Source: Pseudoalteromonas sp049257235 (lineage in GTDB: Bacteria > Pseudomonadota > Gammaproteobacteria > Enterobacterales > Alteromonadaceae). Taken from it: 64,000 nt of DNA. The notes below the pieces were generated by a model that had not been told where the DNA came from, made no database searches, and saw only the letters and a program-made list of their open reading frames with translations. Both the position numbers and the translations under genes were made by a program. The stretch is taken from contig NZ_JBMMUF010000004.1 in NCBI RefSeq assembly GCF_049257235.1, positions 1 through 64,000 on the forward strand. Reading direction: 5' to 3'. Positions 8,572 through 16,300 of the stretch are shown piece after piece (position 1 is the first letter of the stretch; each line of letters starts with the position of its first letter).

Positions 8572-9480
8572 TTACACCCAATTCAACCAGAAAACATAGC
8601 TCACCACGCTCAACAAGGTACTCAACACCACAGTGCTGGCAAGTGTGTCATTTTCAGTACGGAGCTGTTTTGCAACAAGGTAGGCATTGACACCTAATGG
8701 TGCGCCACTGAGTAGCACCAACAACAGCACCTGTTCACGGGGTAGTGAGAAAATTTCACAAGCAAATAGCCATACGCCAGCAGGGAGCACAAATAGTTTT
8801 AGCACGCTGAGCAATAATGCAAGGTGCAGCCCGCGCCTTAGTTGATAATGGTGCAAATTAGCACCAAGCACAAAGAGCGCTCCGGCGATCGCTGGCTCTG
8901 CGAGCAAAGTCACACTAGCATGCAATGCGCCTGTGAGTTTAATACCCATGAGGTTGCCCACAACCCCCAAAGCAATGGGTAACACCACAGGGTTGATGAC
9001 TAATTGCTTCGCCGTTAAACGCCAATTTAAAGCATGAGACTTGCCAAAGAAGAGATAGGTCAAAAGAAACAGCGTGGCACTGTGAAAGGTGATTAACGCA
9101 AATACCGTCGCGGCGACTTCTGTGCTCAACGCTGCAATGGCAATAGGCAGTCCAATAAGTACTGTATTTGAATAGCTACCACCGAGTGCGAGCACCGCAC
9201 TTTTACTCACTTGCTTGAAGCGCAGATTAAATATCACGAGTGCAACTAAATAAACCCCAATCACTGGTCCATAAAAACTGGTAAAAAGAGCAAGACTCAC
9301 CACTTGTGTGAGTGGCGCCTGAAGCATGTTTATAAAAAGCATTGCTGGAATCGATACGTAAAACACAAAGCGGCTGACTCCAGCTAAGTGTTCTGCCTTT
9401 AAAAAGCCATAGCGAGCACAACCGAAACCGACTCCAGCGGTAAAAATGAGCGGGAAAATAAGGGTAAAGGTGTCTAACAT
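8572..9480 (-). CDS. AEC-family permease (auxin efflux carrier type)
   Basis: The protein of about 302 residues has ten hydrophobic helices in two halves. Features of the AEC family are an N-terminal FPLIFTAGVGFGCARYG stretch, GGSYSNTVLIGLPIA in the first half and GAPLGVNAYLVA near the C-terminus. Bacterial members include malonate and other organic anion carriers. The ATG at 9480 is preferred to a TTG 12 bases upstream. No metabolic neighbours hint at the substrate. Confidence 0.85.
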   Translation of the reverse strand: MLDTFTLIFPLIFTAGVGFGCARYGFLKAEHLAGVSRFVFYVSIPAMLFINMLQAPLTQVVSLALFTSFYGPVIGVYLVALVIFNLRFKQVSKSAVLALGGSYSNTVLIGLPIAIAALSTEVAATVFALITFHSATLFLLTYLFFGKSHALNWRLTAKQLVINPVVLPIALGVVGNLMGIKLTGALHASVTLLAEPAIAGALFVLGANLHHYQLRRGLHLALLLSVLKLFVLPAGVWLFACEIFSLPREQVLLLVLLSGAPLGVNAYLVAKQLRTENDTLASTVVLSTLLSVVSYVFWLNWV

Positions 9481-9623
9481 ATCTACCAGCAAGTCAATTT
9501 AACTGATGTCATTTTATCATGTTCTATAGCGCATTCGCCCAGCACATTTTTGATGAACACTTATACAGGCATTTTTGCTAAGTTGTTGGTATCATGCGCG
9601 CCTTATTATCAGGTGTAGTACTT

Positions 9624-9980
9624 ATGGAATATCAACTCTTTTCAGATCCATTATGGGGTAAACGTATCAAAGTGACTGATGAGCATAAGCTCATTGCGCG
9701 TTGGTTTAATGACGAGTTGTATGAAAATGAATCATTACAACAGCGTTTTATCGCTGCATTAATGTCTGCAGATAAAGAGGTGATTATCGCAGGGAATGAG
9801 ATGCGAGTAATTCTAGCCCATGGAGAGGCCATTTTCGAAAGTCATGGTTTGTATCATGATGGTGATGACTTAGAGACATACCTAGAAGATGATTTAACCT
9901 TGGATGAGTCTGAGCTTGCAGCTGCTTGTGGAGTGGAAGACTTAGTCGCCTTAGTTGATGCGTGGCGTACATTTCGTTAG
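9624..9980 (+). CDS. UPF0231 family protein (YacL-like)
   Basis: The 118-residue acidic protein begins MEYQLFSDPLWG and ends with the CGVEDLVALVDAWR block, which aligns with E. coli YacL (DYEFLRD at the start and CGVEDFLQVV near the end). The start at 9624 has AGGTG upstream; an in-frame ATG 30 bases earlier has none. YacL has no established function. It is soluble, without a signal peptide, and is a single-gene unit ended by a terminator. Confidence 0.85.
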   Translation: MEYQLFSDPLWGKRIKVTDEHKLIARWFNDELYENESLQQRFIAALMSADKEVIIAGNEMRVILAHGEAIFESHGLYHDGDDLETYLEDDLTLDESELAAACGVEDLVALVDAWRTFR

Positions 9981-10000
9981 CACGTCATTACACCGATGAG

Positions 10001-10025
10001 AAAAAAGGGCGCGATGCCCTTTTTT
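10001..10025. terminator. Terminator between yacL-like gene and alcohol dehydrogenase
   Basis: AAAAAGGGC pairs with GCCCTTTTT around a GCGAT loop, with A and T runs on both sides. It can end both convergent genes. Confidence 0.85.
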
Positions 10026-10038
10026 AATTTAACACGTC

Positions 10039-11040
10039 CTAGTCTACTTCTAGGACAATACGATATCGCGCCTTACCGGACTCTAGGTGCGCAAAAGCTT
10101 CATTTATTTGCGACATCTTATAATGCTCGGTCACTGGCTTAATATTATGACGCGCAGCAAATTCCATCATGGTTGCCAAAGTGGCGGGAGAACCTACTGG
10201 AGATCCCGACACCGTAATTTGTTGTGCAATAAGTGAGAAAGCAGTTAACTCAATAGGGGCCGCTACCGCGCCAACAAAATGAATACGACCTTTTGCCTTT
10301 AAGGTAGCGATCACCGCCCCCCAATCCATCGCAACATTTACCGTGACGATAACGAGATCAAATTGCCCCGCAAGCGCGGAAAAAGCGTCTGGATCGCGCG
10401 AATTTACACTGTGGTGAGCACCCAGTGATTTAGCCTCTTCCATCTTTGATGCACTGGTGAAAGCGGTGACTTCGCAGCCCCATGCTTTAGCAAATTGCAA
10501 AGCGAGGTGTCCCAATCCACCAATGCCAATGACAGCAACGCGACTCGTTGGCTTTATATCGAATTGAACCAGAGGGTTGAATACGGTGATGCCGCCACAT
10601 AAAAGTGGGCCTGCAACATGAATATCTAGGGCGTCGGGAATTTTAATAACGGCGGTTTCTTGGGCTCTTACCTTATTTGCAAAGCCACCGTGATTGCCGA
10701 CGATAGTTGGTTTTTGTGAGGCACATAAATTATGGTCGCCACCCAAACACTCACCGCATGTATTACAGTAACCTTTGTGCCAACCTAAGCCGACTTTGTC
10801 ACCGACCTGTATATTGGTTACATGACTACCAACCGCGCTGACAATACCCGACACTTCATGACCGCCTACAAAGGGATATTGACTCATTCCCCATTCGTTT
10901 TTCCACATAGACAAGTCGCTGTGGCACACACCACAGCTTGTTATATCTATTTCCACATCATGGGCGTCGAGTTCACCAGGGTCATACTCAAATGGAACAA
11001 GCTCACCGCCCGGGCTATGTGCTGCGTATGCTTTAAACAT
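10039..11040 (-). CDS. Zinc-dependent alcohol dehydrogenase (YahK/CAD type)
   Basis: The 333-residue protein is a medium-chain dehydrogenase. The catalytic zinc motif CGVCHSD is at residues 36-42 and GGHEVSG near 60. The structural zinc lobe CNTCGECLGGDHNLC follows near 92. The Rossmann motif GIGGLGHLALQFA is near 173. This arrangement is typical of the NADP-dependent cinnamyl-alcohol-dehydrogenase-like group that includes E. coli YahK. It reduces aldehydes to alcohols; the natural substrate cannot be told from sequence. A structured palindromic element lies just upstream at 11097-11171. Confidence 0.9.
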   Translation of the reverse strand: MFKAYAAHSPGGELVPFEYDPGELDAHDVEIDITSCGVCHSDLSMWKNEWGMSQYPFVGGHEVSGIVSAVGSHVTNIQVGDKVGLGWHKGYCNTCGECLGGDHNLCASQKPTIVGNHGGFANKVRAQETAVIKIPDALDIHVAGPLLCGGITVFNPLVQFDIKPTSRVAVIGIGGLGHLALQFAKAWGCEVTAFTSASKMEEAKSLGAHHSVNSRDPDAFSALAGQFDLVIVTVNVAMDWGAVIATLKAKGRIHFVGAVAAPIELTAFSLIAQQITVSGSPVGSPATLATMMEFAARHNIKPVTEHYKMSQINEAFAHLESGKARYRIVLEVD

Positions 11041-11096
11041 ATATCAGATCCTTGAAATTCATGAGAAAAATGATTCGTCGTGCGAATGTGAATACA

Positions 11097-11171
11097 TATA
11101 CAGTGGCATTAGGTGAAAGAGATCACCTTCACCAAGAGACAGTTAATATACTGTCAACGAGCCACTGTATA
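11097..11171. repeat. Nested inverted repeats forming a three-way junction
   Basis: TATACAGTGGC (11097-11107) and GCCACTGTATA (11161-11171) are perfect 11-base inverted repeats. Between them are two further perfect stems: AGGTGA/TCACCT (11111-11116 and 11123-11128) and GACAGT/ACTGTC (11138-11143 and 11150-11155). The whole can fold as a three-way junction in RNA or extruded DNA. It lies between the dehydrogenase start and the ntrC stop. No T run follows, so it is not an ordinary terminator. It could be a repetitive extragenic element, a nested operator or an RNA structure. Confidence 0.7.
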
Positions 11172-11201
11172 CTGTAGTCAAAAATAGCCGATAGACCAGT
11201 G

Positions 11202-12593
11202 TTAAGAAGGGCTGATATTTCGCTCTTTGAGCTTGCGAGTCAGTGTGTTGCGACCCCAACCGATACGTTGTGCCGCCTCCTGTTTGTGACCACCACAGCT
11301 TGCAAGCGCTGATTTTATTAGGCGTGTTTCAAGCTGAGCTTGAATGTCTGGCCACACATTGTCTTTACCTTGCTTGAACTCGTTATTGAGCCATTGCTGG
11401 AAAAGATCGAGCCAATCAGCATCTACGTCTTGTGGATGGGCGGCAATGATTTCCGCTGGTAAGTCTTCAGCAGCAATGTATTCACCCGGTGCCATGACCG
11501 TGAGCCAGCGACAGGTGTTTTCTAACTGGCGTACGTTACCCGGCCAATTGAATAACTTCATTTGATCGCACGCTTGCGGGCTTAAAATCTTTGTACTGAT
11601 TTTCAGTTCTTGTGCGCTTTTATTGAGAAAATACTCAGCCAGTTGCTCAATATCTTCTGTGCGCTCGCGTAGTGGGGGCAGCTTTAAGCGGACCACGTTT
11701 AAGCGGTGAAATAAGTCTTCACGGAACTTCCCTTGTTGCGCAAGGCGCTCCAGATCTTGGTGCGTTGCGGCAATGATGCGCACATCCACCTTGATACTTT
11801 GATGACCACCAACGCGATAAAACTCGCCATCGGCCAATACCCTTAATAAACGCGTTTGCACATCCAATGGCATATCACCAATTTCGTCTAGGAAAAGTGT
11901 ACCACCATTAGCCTGCTCAAAGCGCCCTTTACGAACACTATCTGCGCCAGTAAATGCTCCTTTTTCATGGCCGAATAACTCAGATTCAACCAAGTCTTTT
12001 GGGATTGCAGCCATGTTCAGCGCGATAAATGGGGCATCTTTACGCGGACTGTGCTGATGCAGGGCACTGGCTACAAGCTCTTTACCTGTGCCAGATTCAC
12101 CATTAATCAACACACTCATACTCGAAGCGCTGAGTTTACCAATGGCTCGAAACACTTCCTGCATTGCTGGTGCTTCACCGATAATGACTGAACGTTTTTG
12201 CTCTGCTGATGCTTTTTTTGTTTTCTTTTGAGAATGTGCGCGAACAGCTCTATCGACTACACTCACCGCTTCTTCCAAATCAAAAGGCTTGGCAAGATAT
12301 TCAAATGCGCCTTTTTGAAATGCTTGTACGGCAGAGTCCAGATCGGAGTGGGCCGTCATTATGATAACGGGCAGAGAGGGGTTTTCTTCGCTGATCTGCT
12401 CAAGTAACTCCATGCCGTCGATTCCTGGCATGCGTACATCAGACAACAATACTGCGGGTTGAGAATAGGCGAGTGCGCTGAGAACGTCTTGAGCGTTATC
12501 AAAACTTTCTACATTATAGCCGCCGCGCGTAAGTGCTTTTTGCAGCACAAAACGAATGGATGCATCGTCATCTACCAACCAAACAGATTTCAT
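11202..12593 (-). CDS. glnG: Nitrogen regulator NtrC (NR-I)
   Basis: The 463-residue protein has a receiver domain (DDD at 8-10, phospho-Asp in LLSDVRMPG near 54, Lys in LAKPFD), a sigma-54 activator AAA+ domain (Walker A GESGTGKE, the GAFTGA loop that contacts sigma-54, and FLDEIGDMP), and a C-terminal Fis-type helix-turn-helix (QEAAQRIGWGRNTLTRKLKE). It activates sigma-54 promoters under nitrogen limitation when phosphorylated by NtrB. It follows ntrB by 18 bases, so the two are cotranscribed. Candidate NtrC boxes lie at 13680 and 15998. Confidence 0.97.
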   Translation of the reverse strand: MKSVWLVDDDASIRFVLQKALTRGGYNVESFDNAQDVLSALAYSQPAVLLSDVRMPGIDGMELLEQISEENPSLPVIIMTAHSDLDSAVQAFQKGAFEYLAKPFDLEEAVSVVDRAVRAHSQKKTKKASAEQKRSVIIGEAPAMQEVFRAIGKLSASSMSVLINGESGTGKELVASALHQHSPRKDAPFIALNMAAIPKDLVESELFGHEKGAFTGADSVRKGRFEQANGGTLFLDEIGDMPLDVQTRLLRVLADGEFYRVGGHQSIKVDVRIIAATHQDLERLAQQGKFREDLFHRLNVVRLKLPPLRERTEDIEQLAEYFLNKSAQELKISTKILSPQACDQMKLFNWPGNVRQLENTCRWLTVMAPGEYIAAEDLPAEIIAAHPQDVDADWLDLFQQWLNNEFKQGKDNVWPDIQAQLETRLIKSALASCGGHKQEAAQRIGWGRNTLTRKLKERNISPS

Positions 12594-12611
12594 CGTATAC
12601 CTCTTAGCCCT

Positions 12612-13664
12612 TTATAGTGGCAAGTATATTGTAAATTCAGTATGACCCGGCCAGCTGTCGCACTCGATAAACCCTTGGTGTTGATCAATCAAGGTTTGCG
12701 CAATTGATAACCCCAACCCTGAACCACCTTCTTTATTGGTAACCATTGGGTAAAACAGGGTTTCGCGCACTTCGGGTGCGATGCCCGGACCATTATCACA
12801 AATTTTGATCTGCAGGGCTTTTTTGAGCGTGGTGTCATAGCGGCGCACATGATAGCGAACGCGAGTAGTCACCTTTATTTCCCCCTTCCCATCAAGCGCT
12901 TGCATGGCGTTGCGCACAATGTTCAAGAGTACTTGCTGAATTTTATCGCTATCGACAACCACATCGGGGATGCTGGGGTCGTAGTCTTTTATAAGCTCGA
13001 TGGCTTTGTTGTTATCCAGCACGCACAGCTTCAGCACATTCTCGAGAGTCTGATGAATGTTGGTCGCTTGTTTTTGTAACCGCTGGTTTGGGCCAAGTAG
13101 TCTATCTACAAGCTGACGTAACCTATCCGCTTCGTGAATAATAAGCTGAGCACATTCGTCTCTTTCCTGCTGATCAACCTCATACTGCAATAATTGCGCC
13201 GCTCCGCGAATTCCACCTAAAGGATTTTTTATTTCATGTGCTAAGTTTCTTATTAAGGTACGAGCCGCTTGATGTTGGTGCATTTGATTAGAGGCTTGAT
13301 CCAAACGAATTTCTTCGTCTGTTTGACGCATTTCAAAGAGAATATAAGGCTCCCCTTGATAGTTAATGCGGCGGCTATTTATTGCCAGGTTGGCATGACG
13401 GGTGTCTACGAACACCACGTCAGCTCTATGCTGGTGGCAATCAACACCTTGTTTCAAGGTGTATTCCCAGATGCGATCTAATTCGATTGAATGGTAATTA
13501 AAGAGCGTATCGAACGGTTGGCCAACAATGCGCTTTAAGCCTTGTCCAAGCAACTCTGTACAACTGGTATTGGCAAAAACAAGATTAAAATCTTTATCCA
13601 AAATTAAAATAGCAGTATGTAGGTTTTCCCACATCTGTTGAAAAAAATCGAAGTCGAGTTTCAT
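12612..13664 (-). CDS. glnL: Nitrogen sensor histidine kinase NtrB (NR-II)
   Basis: The 350-residue protein has an N-terminal PAS domain (about 12-120), a HisKA dimerisation helix with the phospho-His in RNLAHEIKNPLGGIRGAAQ near 141, and an HATPase domain with the N box NIVRNAMQAL, DNGPGIAP and GSGLGLSIAQ. It has no membrane segment, as usual for NtrB. It phosphorylates or dephosphorylates NtrC according to PII signalling. A near-ideal NtrC box ends 16 bases before its ATG, suggesting autoregulation of ntrBC. Confidence 0.97.
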   Translation of the reverse strand: MKLDFDFFQQMWENLHTAILILDKDFNLVFANTSCTELLGQGLKRIVGQPFDTLFNYHSIELDRIWEYTLKQGVDCHQHRADVVFVDTRHANLAINSRRINYQGEPYILFEMRQTDEEIRLDQASNQMHQHQAARTLIRNLAHEIKNPLGGIRGAAQLLQYEVDQQERDECAQLIIHEADRLRQLVDRLLGPNQRLQKQATNIHQTLENVLKLCVLDNNKAIELIKDYDPSIPDVVVDSDKIQQVLLNIVRNAMQALDGKGEIKVTTRVRYHVRRYDTTLKKALQIKICDNGPGIAPEVRETLFYPMVTNKEGGSGLGLSIAQTLIDQHQGFIECDSWPGHTEFTIYLPL

Positions 13665-13679
13665 GATGGTATCGTCATC

Positions 13680-13696
13680 TGCACCATGTTGGTGCA
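13680..13696. promoter_or_regulatory. NtrC-binding site upstream of ntrB
   Basis: TGCACCATGTTGGTGCA matches the NtrC consensus TGCACY-N5-GGTGCA at every defined base, and the palindrome extends to 10 bases per arm (13677-13686 and 13690-13699). In enteric bacteria NtrC represses glnL transcription from a comparable site near its promoter; autorepression is inferred here by analogy. Confidence 0.85.
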
Positions 13697-13747
13697 GATA
13701 GTTTATCAGGTTTTAAAGGTGTGTACTTATAAGGTCGTCGCTAAGTG

Positions 13748-14293
13748 CTATGGACCCGTAATCACAGAACGGCGATGCAAGAAGAAAGTAACGGGTTTGG
13801 ACGTTGCCAATACTTTGCCTTGTGAATCTACGAGTTTAAGGGTGACATTGTGCTCACCGCGGTCAACATCTCGCATCACAAATAGTGTGGATGTTTGCGC
13901 TTGCCCATGAGCTTGGCCATCTAAAAATAGCTGCACTTTATGGCCTTGCAAAAAGCGCGGTTTAATCATTCCAGATACATGCACTGAGCCTGTGTTATCA
14001 CGAATGGTTTCTTCTTGAGTTGGGGAAGTAACTGAAATTGTGAATTTGGTTGCCTCTAACTCATCATCAGCTTCGTTGAGGATGCTAGTATCCGTGCTTG
14101 GCATGTCCATTACTGGAGAGTTCAGCGTGACTTTCTCTGCGCCTTTGCGCGGAGTGTCTGAGAACACTAAATTGCCTTTCTCATCCTTGTATACATAGAT
14201 GTTCTTATTGGTATTTGCCGATACCGTTGATAGTACAGATACCATCATCGATAGCACCAGCAACACACTAGAAATCGTCAGCTTTATATTCAC
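13748..14293 (-). CDS. DUF4124-containing exported protein
   Basis: A GTG start at 14293 has AGGA 6 bases upstream. The first 26 residues form a signal peptide (SSVLLVLSMMVSVLSTVSA). The DUF4124 motif NIYVYKDEKGNLVFSDTPRKGAEKV-like segment follows at about 30-55, broken here only by wording: key residues are Y-K-D-E, F-S-D-T-P and the A-E-K. The C-terminal 80 residues resemble an immunoglobulin-like beta domain. It is presumably periplasmic. Genes of this family often sit between glnA and ntrBC, as here. Its function is unknown. Confidence 0.85.
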   Translation of the reverse strand: MNIKLTISSVLLVLSMMVSVLSTVSANTNKNIYVYKDEKGNLVFSDTPRKGAEKVTLNSPVMDMPSTDTSILNEADDELEATKFTISVTSPTQEETIRDNTGSVHVSGMIKPRFLQGHKVQLFLDGQAHGQAQTSTLFVMRDVDRGEHNVTLKLVDSQGKVLATSKPVTFFLHRRSVITGP

Positions 14294-14391
14294 ATGTATT
14301 CCTAATTTTGCATATTATTCTTATAGTTAGCTATTAATAGCGTACTAATTCCCCAGCTTTAACTGTAGTGCATTCATTTAATTTTTACCAT

Positions 14392-14416
14392 AAAAAAAGC
14401 CTGCAGAGCAGGCTTT
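14392..14416 (-). terminator. glnA terminator
   Basis: Read on the minus strand, AAAGCCTGC pairs with GCAGGCTTT around a 3-base loop and is followed by seven T. It lies 39 bases after the glnA stop codon. Confidence 0.85.
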
Positions 14417-14454
14417 GAGAACACACATGATATAACTAAAAAGTAGTTATCAGG

Positions 14455-15861
14455 TTATACGCTGTAGTACATTTCGAACTCAACTGGGTGAGTTGTCATG
14501 TTAAGTTTTTCAACTTCTTTTGACTTCAGCGAGATATACGCGTCTATTAAGTCGTCTGTAAATACGCCGCCTTGAGTTAAAAACTCACGGTCTGCATCTA
14601 GAGAAGCTAGGGCTTCGTCTAGTGACGCTGCAACTGTTGGGATTTCAGCCGCTTCTTCTGCAGGAAGGTCGTACAAGTCTTTATCCATTGCATCGCCAGG
14701 GTGGATCTTGTTCTTAATACCGTCAAGGCCAGCCATAAGCATTGCAGAGAATGCTAGGTATGGGTTAGCTGTTGGGTCAGGGAAACGCACTTCGATACGA
14801 CGCGCTTTCTCTGAAGGAACCACTGGAATACGGATTGATGCTGAACGGTTACGTGCTGAGTAAGCAAGCATTACCGGCGCTTCGAAGCCAGGTACTAGAC
14901 GCTTGTATGAGTTAGTAGACGCGTTAGCGAATGCGTTGATTGCTTTAGCGTGTTTGATGATACCACCGATGTAGTAAAGCGCTTCTTCAGAAAGGCCGCC
15001 GTACTTGTCACCAGCAAAAAGGTTTTTGCCATCTTTAGCTAGTGATTGGTGACAGTGCATACCAGAACCGTTGTCGCCTACGATTGGCTTAGGCATGAAC
15101 GTTGCTGTTTTGCCATAAGCGTGAGCCATGTTGTGAACAACATACTTAAGCTCTTGGATTTCGTCCGCCTTCAATACCATAGTGTTGAAGCGAGTCGCGA
15201 TTTCGTTCTGACCAGCAGTTGCTACTTCGTGGTGGTGAGCTTCAACAACTTGACCCATTTCTTCTAGAACTAGGCAAGTCGCGCTACGCCAATCTTGTGA
15301 TGAATCAACAGGAGCAACTGGGAAGTAACCACCTTTAACACCTGGACGGTGACCTGTGTTACCACCTTCGTAATCTTTGTCAGAGTTCCAACATGCTTCT
15401 TCAGCATCGATTTTGTACATTGAACCAGACATGTCTGATTTGTATTTAACATCGTCAAATAGGAAGAACTCTGGCTCTGGACCGAAAAGAATAGTATCAG
15501 CGATACCTGTAGAGCGCATATACTCTTCAGCACGCTTAGCAACAGAGCGAGGGTCACGCTCATAACCTTGTAGAGTTGAAGGCTCAACGACGTCACAACG
15601 AACGATAAGCGTTGTTTCTTCTGCGAATGGGTCAAGTTTTGCACTTTCTGGATCAGGCATTAGCACCATGTCTGATTCGTTGATGCCTTTCCAACCTGCG
15701 ATTGAAGAACCATCGAACATTTTGCCGTCTTCGAAGAAGTCTTCGTCAGCTTGGTGATGAGGAATAGAAACGTGCTGTTCTTTACCTTTAGTGTCGGTAA
15801 AACGAAGATCTACGAACTTAACGTCATTTTCTTTAATAAAAGTTAAAACCGATTGTGACAT
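14455..15861 (-). CDS. glnA: Glutamine synthetase type I
   Basis: The 468-residue length is that of GS-I beta (E. coli 469). Recognisable elements are the N-terminal RFTDTKGKEQHVSIP, the latch-region FDGSSIAGWKGI, the ATP/glutamate site segment GSGMHCHQS, and the adenylylation-site region NMTTHPVEFEMYYSV with its Tyr near the C-terminus. The enzyme makes glutamine from glutamate and ammonia with ATP in the cytoplasm and is switched off by adenylylation at that Tyr. The upstream region holds a sigma-54 promoter candidate and an NtrC box. Divergent typA lies 440 bases away, the enteric arrangement. Confidence 0.98.
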   Translation of the reverse strand: MSQSVLTFIKENDVKFVDLRFTDTKGKEQHVSIPHHQADEDFFEDGKMFDGSSIAGWKGINESDMVLMPDPESAKLDPFAEETTLIVRCDVVEPSTLQGYERDPRSVAKRAEEYMRSTGIADTILFGPEPEFFLFDDVKYKSDMSGSMYKIDAEEACWNSDKDYEGGNTGHRPGVKGGYFPVAPVDSSQDWRSATCLVLEEMGQVVEAHHHEVATAGQNEIATRFNTMVLKADEIQELKYVVHNMAHAYGKTATFMPKPIVGDNGSGMHCHQSLAKDGKNLFAGDKYGGLSEEALYYIGGIIKHAKAINAFANASTNSYKRLVPGFEAPVMLAYSARNRSASIRIPVVPSEKARRIEVRFPDPTANPYLAFSAMLMAGLDGIKNKIHPGDAMDKDLYDLPAEEAAEIPTVAASLDEALASLDADREFLTQGGVFTDDLIDAYISLKSKEVEKLNMTTHPVEFEMYYSV

Positions 15862-15920
15862 GTGTCCTCCAACATAGGGATTTTTGTGTGCTGCATATTA
15901 CTGCATTTGTGCACTAGTAA

Positions 15921-15936
15921 GCGCAAATCGTGCCAA
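15921..15936 (-). promoter_or_regulatory. Candidate sigma-54 promoter of glnA
   Basis: On the minus strand the sequence reads TTGGCACGATTTGCGC. The -24 element TGGCACG is perfect, and a GC lies exactly 10 bases after the GG, meeting the invariant GG-N10-GC rule, although the -12 element (TGCGC) deviates from TTGCA. The predicted start is near 15909, about 48 bases before the glnA ATG. Confidence 0.6.
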
Positions 15937-15997
15937 CTTTGTAAGTGACTATTGTGTATATGGTTTTTTGCACATACCGAATTTCAAATAAGGTTTT

Positions 15998-16014
15998 TGC
16001 ACTTATTTGGTGCG
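15998..16014. promoter_or_regulatory. NtrC-binding site upstream of glnA
   Basis: TGCACTTATTTGGTGCG matches TGCACY-N5-GGTGCA with one mismatch (final base). It is about 90-105 bases upstream of the predicted sigma-54 start, a normal distance for an NtrC enhancer. A half-site TGCAC at 15969 may extend it. Confidence 0.7.
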
Positions 16015-16300
16015 CAATTGCTTCATTGTAGTGCAGATATTTTAAATTGCGATGACAGCTAAGGAATATAAATTTACCTAATTTAAAAAGAGCTTAAAAA
16101 AATAGTTTGTGTCTATTTTTTAATCAGTTAGGTGTAGCCAACTCAGATAAGTGCAATATAGTAGTAAAAATAATGTTGGATAAACTTTCATCTAGTGGCG
16201 TTATAAGGGATAATACGCGCCCTTTTAAACCCAACGCTGGTAGCAGTTTGCTGGGCGTGGATCATCTAGGAACAATGAGGCTTGCCTCCAAAGTAGATAT

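Larger units (their letters stand above)
15862..16300. other. glnA-typA divergent intergenic region
   Basis: This 439-base gap holds the glnA promoter elements annotated separately. Toward typA, TTTCAT (16186-16191) and GATAAT (16209-16214) with a 17-base gap form a possible sigma-70 promoter. No gene, hairpin terminator or other structured RNA was recognised in the remaining AT-rich sequence. Confidence 0.55.

Noticed and set aside
11097..11171. Integron attC site
   Set aside because: The core R sites (RYYYAAC and GTTRRRY) are not in the required arrangement and no integrase or cassette gene is nearby.
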